Source: Cannabis sativa
Lineage: Eukaryota > Streptophyta > Magnoliopsida > Rosales > Cannabaceae
Assembly: GCF_029168945.1 (NCBI RefSeq)
Contig: NC_083608.1
Location: 18,556,136 to 18,620,135, forward strand
Direction: 5' to 3'
Length of the DNA stretch: 64,000 nt
Every line of letters begins with the position of its first letter. The first letter of the stretch is position 1. The notes under the pieces are model-generated. The model made no database searches, was not told the DNA's origin, and saw only the letters and a list, made by a program, of their open reading frames with translations. Shown here piece by piece: positions 14,442 to 26,060 of the stretch. A program made the translations under genes and the position numbers.

Positions 14442-14947
14442 GGGAAATTTGATTTTTTATGCTTACATTTGGTTAAAATTGTTTTTCTAAACAAATAATA
14501 ACTAATATTTGTAAAATATGACAATTTTTATGATATCCCTAAAATACCCCCCATTTACATCACCCCATTTACACCATCGGACCACCCATCGGGCTACCCA
14601 TCGGGCCACCCCATCGGGCCACCATCGGACCACCCATCGGGCCACCCATCGGACCCATCGGACCACCCATCGGACCAAATCTGCTACCAATTTTTTTTTT
14701 TATGTTTTTGTACATACAAAAGTAGCATCAGGTAACCATCGGACCACCATCGGACTACCATCGGACCCCATCGGACTACCAATTTTTTTTTTTTTTTTTT
14801 TATGTTTTTGCACTAAAAAAAATATGGAAAATTTGAGAGGGGTATTTTTGGGTTTTAGATAAAGTAGTCATATATTTTCAATGATGATATGTATTAGTTT
14901 AGAAATAAAATATTAGGTATATGTAAGTATAGAAAATCAAATTTCCC
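14442..14947 (+). mobile_element. Foldback element A (GGGAAATTTGA termini, 8-bp TSD)
   Basis: Starts GGGAAATTTGATTTTTTATG and ends AAAATCAAATTTCCC, and is flanked by identical TTCTCAAA at 14434-14441 and 14948-14955. Shared subterminal sequence (CCCTAAAATACCCCC on the left, GGGGTATTTTTGGG on the right) links it to copies B and C. The interior holds a GC-rich array of CCATCGGACCACC / CCATCGGGCCACC units (about 14570-14780) broken by two poly-T tracts. There is no transposase, so it is non-autonomous. The 8-bp duplication points to hAT-like integration, but the termini do not prove a superfamily. Confidence 0.85.
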
Positions 14948-15100
14948 TTCTCAAAATAGCCAAAGACAAAAAAGGTGAGAGTAGAATACCACATAATCCT
15001 CTTTTCAATAAGGAAAAAAAGACTAAATTAATTATAAAATTATTATAATTTGTTTGATTCAATGAATTTTTAGTTTGCAATAAATTTTATAAACTTTACA

Positions 15101-15410
15101 TGTAATATCTTAAAGTTTAATAACTAGATTAGCAACCTTAACTAAATTAATTAAATCTAATGAGAAATTATATTATTATATGATTTAATATGTGAAATTA
15201 TTATGATATATTGCATTTTAAGACCTCGTTGGTGTGTCAAGGGCATTTTCATAATTTTGATCCGAGAATTGTAAAATCGTAATTTTATTGTATATTGTGT
15301 TTATAGACTATATTATTATATAGTATGTTTATTCTGTCTTTCTGCAGGTGATCATTTCTGACAAGTCGGCCGGTATAGTCATAACCGGGTATTTTGGGGC
15401 AAAAGTGATG
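15101..15410 (+). repeat. Truncated LTR start related to the solo LTR at 1769
   Basis: Begins TGTAATATCTTAAAG and follows the order of landmarks of 1769-2080: a TATTATTATAT tract, AAGACCTCGTTGGTG (compare AAAGACCCCGTTGGTG), GGGCATTTT, ACTATATTATTATATAGTATG and CATAACCGGGTATTT. It breaks off near 15410, so only about the first 310 bp remain. Confidence 0.7.
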
Positions 15411-16409
15411 CTCCCACCTAAGGAGTACCCATAGTTTATATATATAGGTTTTTTTATTTATACATTTCAAAAGCATTTTTTTTCTTTTATAGAGAAATAT
15501 ATAGAGCAATTTAAATTTATATATAGCAAACTACACAATAATTATCGGAACAACCCAAATCATAAAAATATAAAAAGAAAAAGTTAACACTGATATATGG
15601 GGAAATTATCCTAAATGCCACTTTTTAATTTTTTTCTATTTTTATATATATCTAAATATATATATATATATATATTAACGTTTTTACATGTATGTCATTA
15701 CAATAAAATTATCTTAAATACTTAGAGCTAAATATAAATATATATCTTAAACAAAATTATAACACCATTTAAAAAAACAAAACAATAAAAAAAATAAAAT
15801 TATAAAGCATGAGTAGAATTTATTTAACAATTTAAATAATCATATAAATAGTAATTAAAGCTATTTTATTTATATGTTTTTATATGATATTTTTTTTTAT
15901 TATTATTAGTTTAATTCAAAACACATAGATCACTTGTGTTTTGTTTTAATGTAAAAAAAAAAATCAAAATAACTATATATTGAACACTAAATAAATTAGA
16001 AAATATCAAAAAAGAAAAAAAACCAAAGAAGAGAAGAATATGAATTGTTTGTATTTAAATTTATAATAATTGGTCTCACAAAAAAATTATTTCATTAGAT
16101 AAAGTAAATAGATATAAATAAAAAAAAATATATAATTAGATAGACTAAAAAAAATTGATGAACTAAACGGATAAAAGAAAAGCATAATAATAATATTATG
16201 ACAACTATCTAACAGTCAATTGGTAATATTTTAAATTTTTTAGAGGAAAAATAAAATAAATAGAGCACAATAAATAAATTAAAAGTATAAATAAATTAGA
16301 AAATTACAAAATAGAGAAAATAAGATTTTAAAAGATGTAATAATATATATGTGATATATATACATATAAAAAAGAATATAATAAAATAAAACTAATTTGT
16401 TCTTTTCCT
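15411..16409 (+). other. AT-rich spacer
   Basis: Extremely AT-rich sequence with short TA runs (about 15655-15675). I see no gene or bounded repeat in it. Confidence 0.4.
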
Positions 16410-17640
16410 AAACAATTGATTGTGTTAATTCTATTTTTGGCATATTTAATTGACAAAAATATTTTATTATTTATTGTATATTTCGGCTGGTATGTATTAA
16501 TATGGTTTCCTCATTTTGTGTATTCAAACTTGAAAGGAAAGTTGTCTAGCTTTCCTATTTTTGGAAAAAAGGTAAAAATAGTAAGTTTGGTTACCCATTT
16601 CTTTTTTATCTAACCAGCTGGTATATTCTGATCCTGTGTTGAGTTTTCCATTTTCTCAGATCAGATTTCTTGAAGAAAAAAACCGGAGCTAAACTTTCCT
16701 TTTCTATAAAAGGAAAGTTGTAGTTACTGCCCACAATTCTGTAGGTACAGAAACGAAAATTCCTGGACTAATTGAAGAATTATTTTAGGGAAGTTTCTAG
16801 TGGGCTGAGGTCTTCTTCAGACCGAATGTAAGTTGTCAATAAGATGTATATTGATTATAAATACACCTTATAGCAGCTAAGTTTTGTATCTCTTTCATTC
16901 ACTTTCATATCTTAAGGAAAGAGTGTCTTTGTTATGTAGAGAAGAGTTGTTCGACTCTTACTCTGTTTATTTGTAGTTTGTATTGTCTTGAGTCTGTATT
17001 CAAGTCTACAACGAAGAAGAACATTAGTGCACCTTCGGGAGAAAGTATTTACAAGCTTTCGGGAGATTGCTTTTGAAGTCTTGCATCAGGAGGATACAAG
17101 TACACCTTCGGGAAAAGGATTTTTACAAGCTTTCAGGAGATTACTTTTGAAGTCTTGCATCGGGATGATACAAGCACACAACCTTCGGGAGATGGTTGTA
17201 TAGGCTTTCGGGAGATAGCCTTTAAGCCTTGAATCGGGAGGATTCAAGCACTCTTCAAGGTGATCGAAGGGAGTTCGAGCTCTTGGAGTTTTATCAAGAT
17301 TCGGTTAGTAGGTGGAATACATCAAGCTTGTGGCATACAATAAGAGGGAGTCTATTTATGTATAAGTCAATTACTTTGTATTTTTTATACCGATCTAATG
17401 AATCTTATCTCTGGGCGTGGCCCCGTGGACTAGTAACAATCTGAAAGGATTGTTGAAACCGCGTACAAAAATCTCGTGTGTTTTTACTTTTATGCACTGT
17501 TTGTTTTTTTGAGTTTCTCTGGAGTTACAGAGTTGTATTCTGTAACTACGGAAAAACTGTTTTCAGTACCAGTTTCATTATTCCGCATTTAATTAATCAC
17601 TTAATTAAATAATTAAACTGGGAATATTAAAATACGAAAT
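16410..17640 (+). repeat. LTR-like retroelement remnant with promoter-like core
   Basis: Much less AT-rich than its surroundings. It contains a TATA-like ATTATAAATACACC at about 16855, followed by a leader-like region, three tandem 73-bp units (17028-17250) and an AT-rich end near 17600-17640. This order (promoter, R-like region, AT-rich U5) resembles a plant LTR, but no second copy, primer site or coding domain is present here, so the boundaries and class are inferred. The open frames at 16988 and 17229 are products of the tandem repeat. Confidence 0.4.
17028..17250 (+). repeat. Three tandem 73-bp units
   Basis: Each unit carries CACCTTCGGGA (diverged in the third), then ACAAGCTTTCGGGAGAT or a variant, then GAAGTCTTGCATCGGGA or a variant and GGATACAAG. 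Units begin near 17028, 17101 and 17175. The third unit has diverged most. Confidence 0.85.
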
Positions 17641-18718
17641 TTCAAATTGGATAAATTATTAGATCTACCTTTTCTTTTTTTTTTTGCTAAATTTTTTTAA
17701 GTCATATTACAAAAACATAAATATAATATATATGTGATTATCTCTTACTCTTAGTCTATATTAGTTGGACATAAACTTTTTAATAAATAAAATAATAATC
17801 ACATATATTTGTTGTGACTATTCATTTTGCTAAATAATTGTAAACATGTGTTATAATTTTTTTTTTTAAAAAAAAATTTTTTTAATATATATTCAGGTTT
17901 AAAGTTATTTCCAATGACACTTTAAAAAATTATATTTGGTGTAATTTTTCCCATAAAATATTTCAATTTTATTTTTGTAAAATTAAATACTTCATTTATG
18001 AAGTAAATATTATAATTATATTAATAAAATAACATTATAATAAAAAATATAGATTTTAATGTAATTTTTAGTATTGTGCTTATTAATAAAAATAGTACTA
18101 AAATAATGTTCTTTTGATTTTGATTTAATACTAAATTTAAGTTTTAACATTGGAGTTGTCCTAAGTAAAAAATTAGTAGGTTAATTTCATTGTAATAGCA
18201 GAATTGTAATAAGGTAATAATATTATGTCTAGTTATTAAGTACAAATATAAATAAAGTAATTTCAAAGAATGACATTTGTCACTAAATTGTAAAGAAAGT
18301 GTAAAAGAGAGTACAAAATAGAGTCTCCTTAACACTTCTCTTCAGATAATCACACATGGTCAACAATTTTGGTTAAAACTTAAAAGTACTAACGATATAT
18401 TTAAATAAAAATAAGATTACGATTGCTCGATGATATATATAGTTCAGCTAAAATATATATAGTCCTAAATTAATATATTGTGATATATAATGGTACCGAA
18501 TAAGTCATATATTAATTAAATTTAATTTTTTGCTTGAAACCCCTTTCCTTCCATGTGATAACATCGATACTTCAATATTACAAATTACAAATCTTTTGTG
18601 AATCTTCTTTTAGGATTTAGAAAGTATTTTTTTAATTTAATTAGAGTCGAACTAGTACCTTTTTGTACTTCTAATAAGTTTCTCAAATTGATGTAATTCT
18701 CTTTTTCAATTATTAAGC

Positions 18719-18761
<43 letters not shown>

Positions 18762-19499
18762 TATATCTAATGTTATTAATTTATAAAAATGTGTATGCAT
18801 GCGAAGGATTAATATATATCTGTCCTCAACAACAAATGTAAATTGTTGATGATGATGACTTCATTTTGTTTCTTCAGTGGATTATCATCTAATTATTGAA
18901 AGTACCAATATTTCCGTACCAAATAATGAGATTGCTAACTATACATCTTATATTTGAATTTGATTGGAAGCTTCCTTATAAAGTGTATATAATAACAACT
19001 AATAATTTCAGCAGCTAAGTAAAGCATCATTAAGTAATTTGTTGGCTATTAATCATGTCCATTAGCCATTAGTTTGATCAATTATTTTCCTATGTTTTGA
19101 GATATTCTATTTGCTAGAGATAACACTAATAATAAAGTACCCTTTTCCCCACTTTCGCCCACCCCACTTATAAATTAAAGTATTTTTAGTCGTGTTCAAG
19201 TTAACAATTAATTTGAACTTGTTGACCAACTTTTATATAGTATAATAAAAGTTTACAAAAAAAAAAAATATATGAGAAAAATAATAATAATTAGGAGATT
19301 TTTTATGAAGTTACTCATGGGATATACTGTCTTGAAACAATGCAGAGGGAGTTCTGTTTATTAAGTCACAGTTTAGATGAGATATTCCCAATAAATAAGA
19401 GGTCAGTGAGATTAGAAACACAATGCTCTTGCTATGTTGAGGAGTAGGTATTGACGTTTTCTTTCCACAATTAAATTCTGTTTTGGGCGTTCTACACAA
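17641..19499 (+). other. AT-rich spacer with a TTA microsatellite
   Basis: No supported gene. A TTA run of about 38 bp lies at 18719-18757. The open frames here are AT-rich or come from the microsatellite. Confidence 0.4.
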
Positions 19500-19940
19500 G
19501 AATGGTGGTGAAGAACGCCTTTAGAAGCATAAAAAGATGGCATTATGAGATAGCTAAGAGTATCATGTACTTTGATCTTGCCACAGATATGTGGCATGAT
19601 CTTCAAGAAAGATTCAATGAGGGTAATGGACCTCAAATCTTTCAGTTGCAAACTCAGCTCACACGTTTGCAGCAAGGTGATCAATATGTCACCTCTTACT
19701 TTACCAAGCTCAAATCAATTTGGGATGAATTAAAGGAATTTCAACCCAACACTACTTGCACATATGGTGCCATGAAATTGTTTCTTGACTATTACAATCA
19801 AAACCAAGTTTTATAGTTCTTAATTGGTTTGAATGAGTCGTACGCTTTAGTACGGGTTCATATTCTTCTCAATGAACCTATTCCTAATCTCTTTAGGGTG
19901 TTTGCTATGATTGTTCAAGAAGAGAGGCAATGAACATGGT
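19500..19940 (+). pseudogene. Copia gag (UBN2-type) fragment
   Basis: The translation contains the copia gag pattern IMYFDLATDMWHDLQERF, then GPQIFQLQTQLTRLQQGDQ and TSYFTKLKSIWDELKEF, ending near LIGLNESYALVRVHILLNE. An in-frame TAG at 19814-19816 breaks the domain, and the matching continues in the same direction after it. No LTRs or pol sequence are attached. It belongs to a different copia lineage from the gag at 1736, because the motifs differ. Confidence 0.75.
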
Positions 19941-20159
19941 TTGATCATTATTCTTTTGAAATAAAACACCTTCTTGAAAAAAAAAATATTTTGGCCGACC
20001 TTCTATCTAGACCTACGTCTATAAATATGGTCTCTTCAATTCCACTCAAAACCATCCTGATCCCCTTAATCAAAACAACTCTTCCCATACCACTCTATAC
20101 ATATATATAATGGGATCATCATCACAAAAGAATTGCTCATTTCCCTGCTCATTTTCCCG

Positions 20160-21330
20160 AGATGCAAAGCTCATCCTTTTCAAATCTAAAAAGTCAGCAA
20201 AAGAAAGGGCCTCTCACAGGTCTGTTTATACTTACAACCAAATTATTTCTAAACTTGGACCCTATTTTCAACATGATTTTTAATTCACCCAAAGTATCCT
20301 TTTGCTAATATGGTCCTCCTCCAGACTGCATTTTTCACTGTAAAATCCATATCTCATATTTTTTGGTATCTAACATGCATCTGTACGATTGTTGTCGAAG
20401 TCCAAACTATGGCTCTTCACACTGCTATATAGTTTTCCTCGAATAAGAAAAAATTAAGCCAGTCTACTAAATGCAAATGGACATTTTGTCTTGGTACGCT
20501 TGGAAAAAATACTTTGGGATGAATAAAAAAAAGTTTGCAACAATTGGCACATCTTTGTTTATCCATCAGGACCACATGTAGTTTGCAATCCCACCTTAAT
20601 GCGAAATTGGACGTGAACATAAAATAGTTTGCAATCCCACTTTTGAACTATACGACTCCCAAGAAGCACCTTTCAGAGAAAGTTCAGAGTACAAGGATCT
20701 CCAAAAGGTTATTTTTTAGAAAAACCAAACTATTCCATCAGAAATTTGGCCAAAAATAGAAGATGATGCCCTAAGAGAAATGTTTCCCTCAGATTATTCA
20801 CGAAGCATAGTAAAGGCTCTAGAAAATTTTCAAATTTATGAAAATATCACAATCAGGTCCAAGCCCCTGAAGCAAAGAAGTAAAATTCATCACTATTCAA
20901 AGAAACAGACACTCTAGGGGTCCTACTCTATAAGACAAGCATTTTTTATGATTCACAAAATCCACAAATAGACCAAGAAATCAACCAGGATCCTTATCTC
21001 TTTGAGTACAATGGACTAAAATGGGAGATTGTTTATTCTAAATATGATGCATATCCACCAGCTGGAAGTGATGAAGATGATGAACCATCAGGTTTGCACC
21101 ACTTTTATAAGATAACAATAAGTGGAAAAATTCCCGATAGTCATGATGTTTGTAGGAATTTTTATGATTGTTTGTTTGTCGGTTTGTCATTTTCTATATT
21201 TGTCAGTTTGTCCATTTGTTGTTAGATTGTCATTTTGTTAGTTTGTCCTTTTTTATGTTTGTCTGTTTTTGAAAAATTTCTTTGGTATCCTCCCTCGTGT
21301 AAATGGCTACATATAGAGTCATCATTTTCA
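20160..21330 (+). pseudogene. Unidentified decayed coding region
   Basis: Several consecutive stretches look like former protein sequence: at about 20180-20280 (HRSVYTYNQIISKLGPYF), at about 20720-20860 (IPSEIWPKIEDDALREMFPS) and at about 20905-21090 (DPYLFEYNGLKWEIVYSKYD, then an acidic tail). They lie in different frames with stops between. A T/G-rich block of TTTGTCNGTTTGTC-like phrases follows at about 21165-21260, and ACATATAGAG near 21310 resembles a core promoter. I do not recognise the protein. A reverse-transcribing element of an unfamiliar lineage is possible but unproven. Confidence 0.3.
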
Positions 21331-21477
21331 TTGTAAGGAGCATCAAAAAAACATTCTACTAAATAAAATTTCTAGTGTTCTTCTAATTTTTTTAAGAGAT
21401 TTCTAAAGTAGTGATGGTGTGCATTATGGGTCATACTAAAGATATTACTGTTATGAGTTAGAAGTATCACTCAAATG

Positions 21478-22107
21478 TAGGGGTGTTCATAATATAGCTG
21501 ATCCAATCCAATCCAATCCGCAAAGTGCGGATATCCGCACTTGTGCAGATTGGATTGGATTGGAAAATTCAAAATCCGCACTTGTGCAGATTGGATGTTG
21601 ATTGACATGTAAAAGTAACCGATCCAATCCAATCCACACATATTTATAACAAAATTAAAAAATTATATATACAAATAACATTTTAATGTAAAGAAAATAG
21701 TAATTTAAAAAACTAATACATATAATACAATTATATTGCAAAACTTAATAGATAAAATGTGTATTCAATTCTTATATATTTTTTTCTACCTACAATTTAA
21801 AATAAAATTAAATATTTTTTATATATATACAATTTTTTTTTCTTCATTTGAATTTGTTATTTTATTTATATTAATGTGTTGTTGGAGACATAAAATAACT
21901 ATAGTTTGTTTTATTTTGTTGCTAGTTATGTGAAGAAATTTTCATAAAATTAAATAATTTAATATTAAAAAGTAACCGATCCAAAGTAACCGATCCAATC
22001 CGCACTTTTGCGGATTGGATTGGATCTACAAAATGAAATCTGCACTAAGTGCATATTGGATGTTTTTTGACTAAAAAAGTGCGGATTAAATCGAATAAAC
22101 AGCCCTA
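21478..22107 (+). mobile_element. hAT-type MITE with 8-bp target duplication
   Basis: Termini are TAGGGGTGTTCAT on the left and the reverse complement of TAGGGCTGTTTAT on the right. It is flanked by identical CTCAAATG at 21470-21477 and 22108-22115. Subterminal inverted blocks are rich in CGGATTGGATTGGAT and GTGCGGAT phrases. At 630 bp without a transposase it is non-autonomous. The TAGGG termini and 8-bp duplication are the usual hAT signature. Confidence 0.93.
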
Positions 22108-22588
22108 CTCAAATGTAAAATAACTAAGCAATCTATGTCACACTACAGAATCGTAAATCGTGCAAGAATATTGTTTTAGTTATCTTTATATTTGATGATG
22201 CTATACGCCATTCTGCTTTTTTTGGTCCCTACTTATATTGTAGGAATGGAAAAACCAGAAAGGCTGAAGCATGAGAATTGAGACTACTTTTGATCGAGAT
22301 TATTATAAGGTTTAAACAGATTACACTGGAAGTAAATTACACAAGGACCATGAGCTCAACCGTCATTATAAGCTTGTACAAGTCCACCATCTATATATGG
22401 TAAAACAGTCATTTATATATGGTTCAAAATTAACCCACCAAGTCTGACAAAATCGATGGGCTTTACTCTCAAATCTATTCATTCTTAAAAAAAAAATAAT
22501 AAATTATCGAGAAGTGAGGACCCTTGTTTTGAAATCCCCAAGCAACTTTTTCAGGGAAAGGATAAACTGACCAAAATCAGCAGATTAT

Positions 22589-22936
22589 TCACTCATTTGA
22601 AGGCTTTACAGGTGGTCGAACATTTTCGGTGGAGGAGGCACCTGCAGGGGTTGAGGTTGAGGTTGTTGAGGACTCCTCAGCCGCAACAATCTTGCGCAAT
22701 CTTTCCTGAAGAACTCGAACTCTGTCTTCGGTCTTTCTTAGCTTCCTCCATCTATAAGCCATATAAAGAGTAAAACCCCCGTAGACAACAATGTAGGAAC
22801 CCCAAACATAAGGGTATGTTTCTGCATTCTCTTTAATTTTCCGATACTGATTCACCAACATTCCACTCCAGCCCACATCATTAGTACTAGTTGCTTGTTT
22901 ATCTTCTTCTCCTCCTTTATGCTCTCTAGTTTCCAT
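22589..22936 (-). CDS. Small single-pass membrane protein, 115 residues
   Basis: Starts at ATG 22934-22936; the frame upstream of it has only a TTG. The protein has a polar N-terminus, one hydrophobic segment at about residues 43-61 (WGSYIVVYGGFTLYMAYRW), then a basic, probably coiled-coil stretch at about 62-85 (RKLRKTEDRVRVLQERLRK), and a Ser/Thr/Pro-rich tail. The pattern resembles a conserved plant family of small uncharacterised transmembrane proteins. I know of no established function. Composition is much less AT-rich than the flanks, and the frame is unbroken, which supports a real gene. The leader runs upstream towards 23000, and the segment 22993-23359 is duplicated in inverted orientation at 62742-63108. 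An upstream leader exon near 24.1-24.4 kb is possible. Confidence 0.8.
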   Translation of the reverse strand: METREHKGGEEDKQATSTNDVGWSGMLVNQYRKIKENAETYPYVWGSYIVVYGGFTLYMAYRWRKLRKTEDRVRVLQERLRKIVAAEESSTTSTSTPAGASSTENVRPPVKPSNE

Positions 22937-22992
22937 TGCTTCTCCTATCAACCCTTTTCTTCAAATTCTGTTTGACACAAATTTGTTGTACC

Positions 22993-23359
22993 AAGTTAGA
23001 ACGCCTAAACAAGAATCCGAATTAGAGAGAAAAAGTAGTCCCTTAGGACATGTTTGAATGGCATATTGTATTGAGTTGTATAGTACTACTTTTATACAAT
23101 ACTAAATTTGGTATTATAATGTCGTATTAAAATATTATAAAAAATTACAAATAAAAATAATGTTTTCAAATCATATATCAAACGTGATATAAACCCCAAC
23201 ATTCATTTCAATCCCACCGTCACCCCAATACATACACATTCTCATTCTGACGCATCCAATTTCTAAAATATCTGGCACATTGTTAGAAAAATTACAAAGT
23301 TCATGTAGCCAAAAAAAACACCTGACATACTATCATTGTTACTAACCGTTAAAATAATA
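22993..23359 (-). repeat. Segment upstream of the small gene, duplicated 40 kb away in inverted orientation
   Basis: All 367 bp match 62742-63108 in reverse complement with only scattered differences by eye. Shared phrases include ACAAGAATCCGAATTAGAG and CAAATCATATATCAAACG. It lies immediately upstream of the gene at 22589-22936. Confidence 0.9.
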
Positions 23360-24671
23360 ACAGCAATGCTGAAAAGATGATAATGAATAAACCATAATTG
23401 TTCACAACTTTTCTAAACAGGTTAGTAGTCGGTAGCAGTATTGTCAATTTTGGTTCAAAGCTTCTCTAAACAGGTTATTAATTGGTAACTATTCAATAGA
23501 GCATTGCCTATTTTGCTTCTCCTATTAAAATACCCGACAAAATTTTAAACAACAACTAATTATCTCTCCTATCAACAATACAGCATTGTTCCAGGTAACT
23601 TCTATGAGTAGTCAAAATAATTACAATTCAAATTGCTAAGAAACACCATAAATTAGATTTTATTTGGAGAGAAGTTTCTCATTGTCACAAAACACTTCAT
23701 TAACACCAAAATATTATCCCAAACTTAAAACACAGTACTGAAACAAAATATATGCAGGAACAAATACCATACAAATGGGATTCACATGAAGGAAAAAAAA
23801 AAAACAGAACTTTTTTTATTGAACAGAACTCAGAAAATTATGAAAGTTTCTTTAGCCTGGCCCTAGAAAAAGATTGAGAACCAAATCTAGGAACGATCCC
23901 CAAAAAAATCTCCTATGATTATTAACGCATTCGAATTATAACATATTAAATAATAGTATACACAATTTTTAAATCTTAGAACTAAACATAATAAACTAAT
24001 TATGACAGACCTAACTATTATCAAAAAAAAAAAAAAATAGATAATAGCTAAATCATATCCGTGTAGAATGCCAATGTAGAAGTCTATACAAAAGAGAGAA
24101 AATCACTTAAGACAAAGTTCACATCGTCTCTTTGTATTTGATCCTCATTAGCATCCTCAAAATCGAGAGTAGAGTACCTGTTGTGAGTGGAGTAATTGTT
24201 TATCCGCGACAAATGAGTGAAAGGGAGTTCCTACTCCCCGATCTCCGATCTAAGGTTGATAATTTAAGTAGAGTAGCTATTGTGAGTGAAGTAATTGTTA
24301 ATCCGGCAATGAATGAAACAGAATTCCTCGTGTCCGATCTCCGATCTCCGATCTGACGTTGATAATATTTCTAGGGTAAGGTGATGAAGAAAGCGAGATT
24401 GAGAGAGAGTTTGAGTAACGGTTTGTGCTATGACTTTTATTTATTTTTTATTTCGTTATGACTTTATAATTGGGCTTCTTATATTGGGCTAACTCAATCA
24501 GCACACCATACCCAACCTTTTATAATCTTTTTTTTAAAAAAAAAATATTTATTTTTATTCATCACTTGTTTTTTTAAGAAAAATAAAAATTCAAATTTTA
24601 ACATAATTAGATCAATTTGTACATGATTACATCTTTCGACCAAATTAATTAGAGAGATTATGGGACAAAAA
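23360..24671 (-). other. Spacer upstream of the small gene, possible leader exon
   Basis: Mostly AT-rich. The part at about 24110-24430 is more balanced and contains a 99-bp tandem duplication. On the minus strand it begins with a CT-rich stretch (about 24390-24415), as plant 5' leaders often do. It could be a leader exon of the 22589-22936 gene, but no clear splice pair can be proven. Confidence 0.3.
24169..24366 (+). repeat. Imperfect 99-bp tandem duplication
   Basis: Two adjacent units begin GTAGAGTA (24169 and 24268), continue GAGTGRAGTAATTGTTWATCC and end TCCGATCTRASGTTGATAAT. The second has an extra ATCTCCG repeat. Confidence 0.8.
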
Positions 24672-24990
24672 TTACCTAATTAAGTCACTGGTTTTGGGGT
24701 TAATGAAAAATAAGAGAAAGTTAAAAGACCTGAGTTGCTGCCGTTTGCGAGAGAGGAGCTGTGTCGCTTCCTTCGTTGGTGAAGAAGTCGTCGGCGACTT
24801 AGGGAGGAGATAGCCGTCGTCGTCAGCGAGTAGGGGAGAAGTTGTCGCCGTTTCCGTCGTCGTCAAATCGCTTGGCAGCGAATCACCTTCGCCGTCCACT
24901 TTCTGAGCAGTGGGCAGCGGCTTCAAAGAGGTGAGGTGAGAGAGAGTACGAGCGAGAGCGAGAGCGAGAGAGGGATCTGATAATAATTAA
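24672..24990 (-). other. GC-richer CT-repeat leader-like segment, possible first exon
   Basis: On the minus strand a CT-rich run (CTCTCTCGCTCTCGCTCTCG near 24945-24965) is followed by a balanced, open stretch of about 84 codons. Its frame has only a TTG start, and a possible splice donor CTCAG/GTCTTT lies near 24729. Such composition is typical of plant 5' exons or leaders, but no protein similarity is recognised and there is no partner exon. Confidence 0.3.
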
Positions 24991-25896
24991 GGTTTTGTTT
25001 TTTTTTTTAATGTTTTTTATATTTGCTTTATTTTTTTGTATTTTTTTTCTTTATTTTGGTTTTTAAAATATAATCAATCTTCTATCTTCTATCACTAATA
25101 TGAGTGGGTAATATGATAACTAAATATATTTAATTAGTATTTTTTTTAATTCTCTTTTCTTTTTATTTTTATTAACTTCATAAATATTAATTCATATAAA
25201 ATATATATATTTTTTTTCTATAAATTTCTCATTTTTTTAATTTAATTTTTTTAAAAAATAACTCTTTAATTTTTACTTTTCATCACATTTCACTTATTTT
25301 TTAAATTAAAAATTCTAAAAATGATATTTTTTCTTTAATTTTTTTTTTTTTGGCTATAACATTTTTTATTATTTTTTTTTTAAATCTATATAGTAATCTA
25401 ATTAAAAACATAACTATCTACATTTATTTCTCATTTCTTTCAGTAACTTTCTTTCAAGGTAAATATTTTTTTACCAGCAATCAAGATTTATGATGAAGAT
25501 AATAATATTTTTTTATTCTCTCTCAACATAATTAAATTTAATCCATGATAAAAAAAATAAATTAAGTATGTCAAAATGATTATACCAAATACGGTTATAT
25601 AATAGATATTTTAGGAGAAAAATCTCAATCACCGAATAAGAAAAATACCACTCTAAAAATGTGAGACCAAGAATTTTATTCAAGCATAATATTTGCTATC
25701 AATAGTTTATAGAACGAGAAAAGAAACAACAACATTACAAGATCTATAACTATGAACCAACTTGAATAAACTCATGTACATTATTAAAATTTATGGTAAA
25801 TGTTTGATTTGTGGTAAATTATTTTCCAAATTCTTATTTATCTGTTTCACATATTTTTGTCTTTTTATTCAATATACGGAATTCATTTAGTCTCCT
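24991..25896 (+). other. AT-rich spacer
   Basis: Poly-T rich and very AT-rich; nothing recognisable before the MULE target duplication at 25897. Confidence 0.4.
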
Positions 25897-25905
25897 TTTA
25901 ATGTA

Positions 25906-26060
25906 GTGAAAATTACACCAAATATGGGATTCTACAAAAAAGTTTGATAAATATGGCTTTTTTAAGTTTACCACCCTTATATGGCATTTATTTAAATTTG
26001 AAGTTATATATGGTATTTTCTTTGCCACATTTTTGTAAAAATAACATTGAAAGCCCATAT
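25906..26060 (+). repeat. Left terminal inverted repeat of the MULE
   Basis: Compared with 44342 backwards, the blocks AAATATGGG, AGTTT, ATATGGC and a second ATGGCAT-type block line up in the same order with many changes. It is a long, diverged terminal repeat. Confidence 0.7.

Noticed and set aside
17028..17250. CRISPR-like or other short spaced repeats
   Set aside because: Units are contiguous without spacers, and the sequence is a plant nuclear genome.
16988..17444. Two plus-strand open frames
   Set aside because: Explained by the 73-bp tandem repeat in an LTR-like region.
18585..18800. Asn-rich minus-strand open frame
   Set aside because: Translation of the TTA microsatellite.
23040..23340. 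A MITE as the cause of the 367-bp repeated segment
   Set aside because: I see no terminal inverted repeats or flanking duplication at either copy, and the homology includes leader-adjacent sequence; segmental duplication fits better, though not proven.
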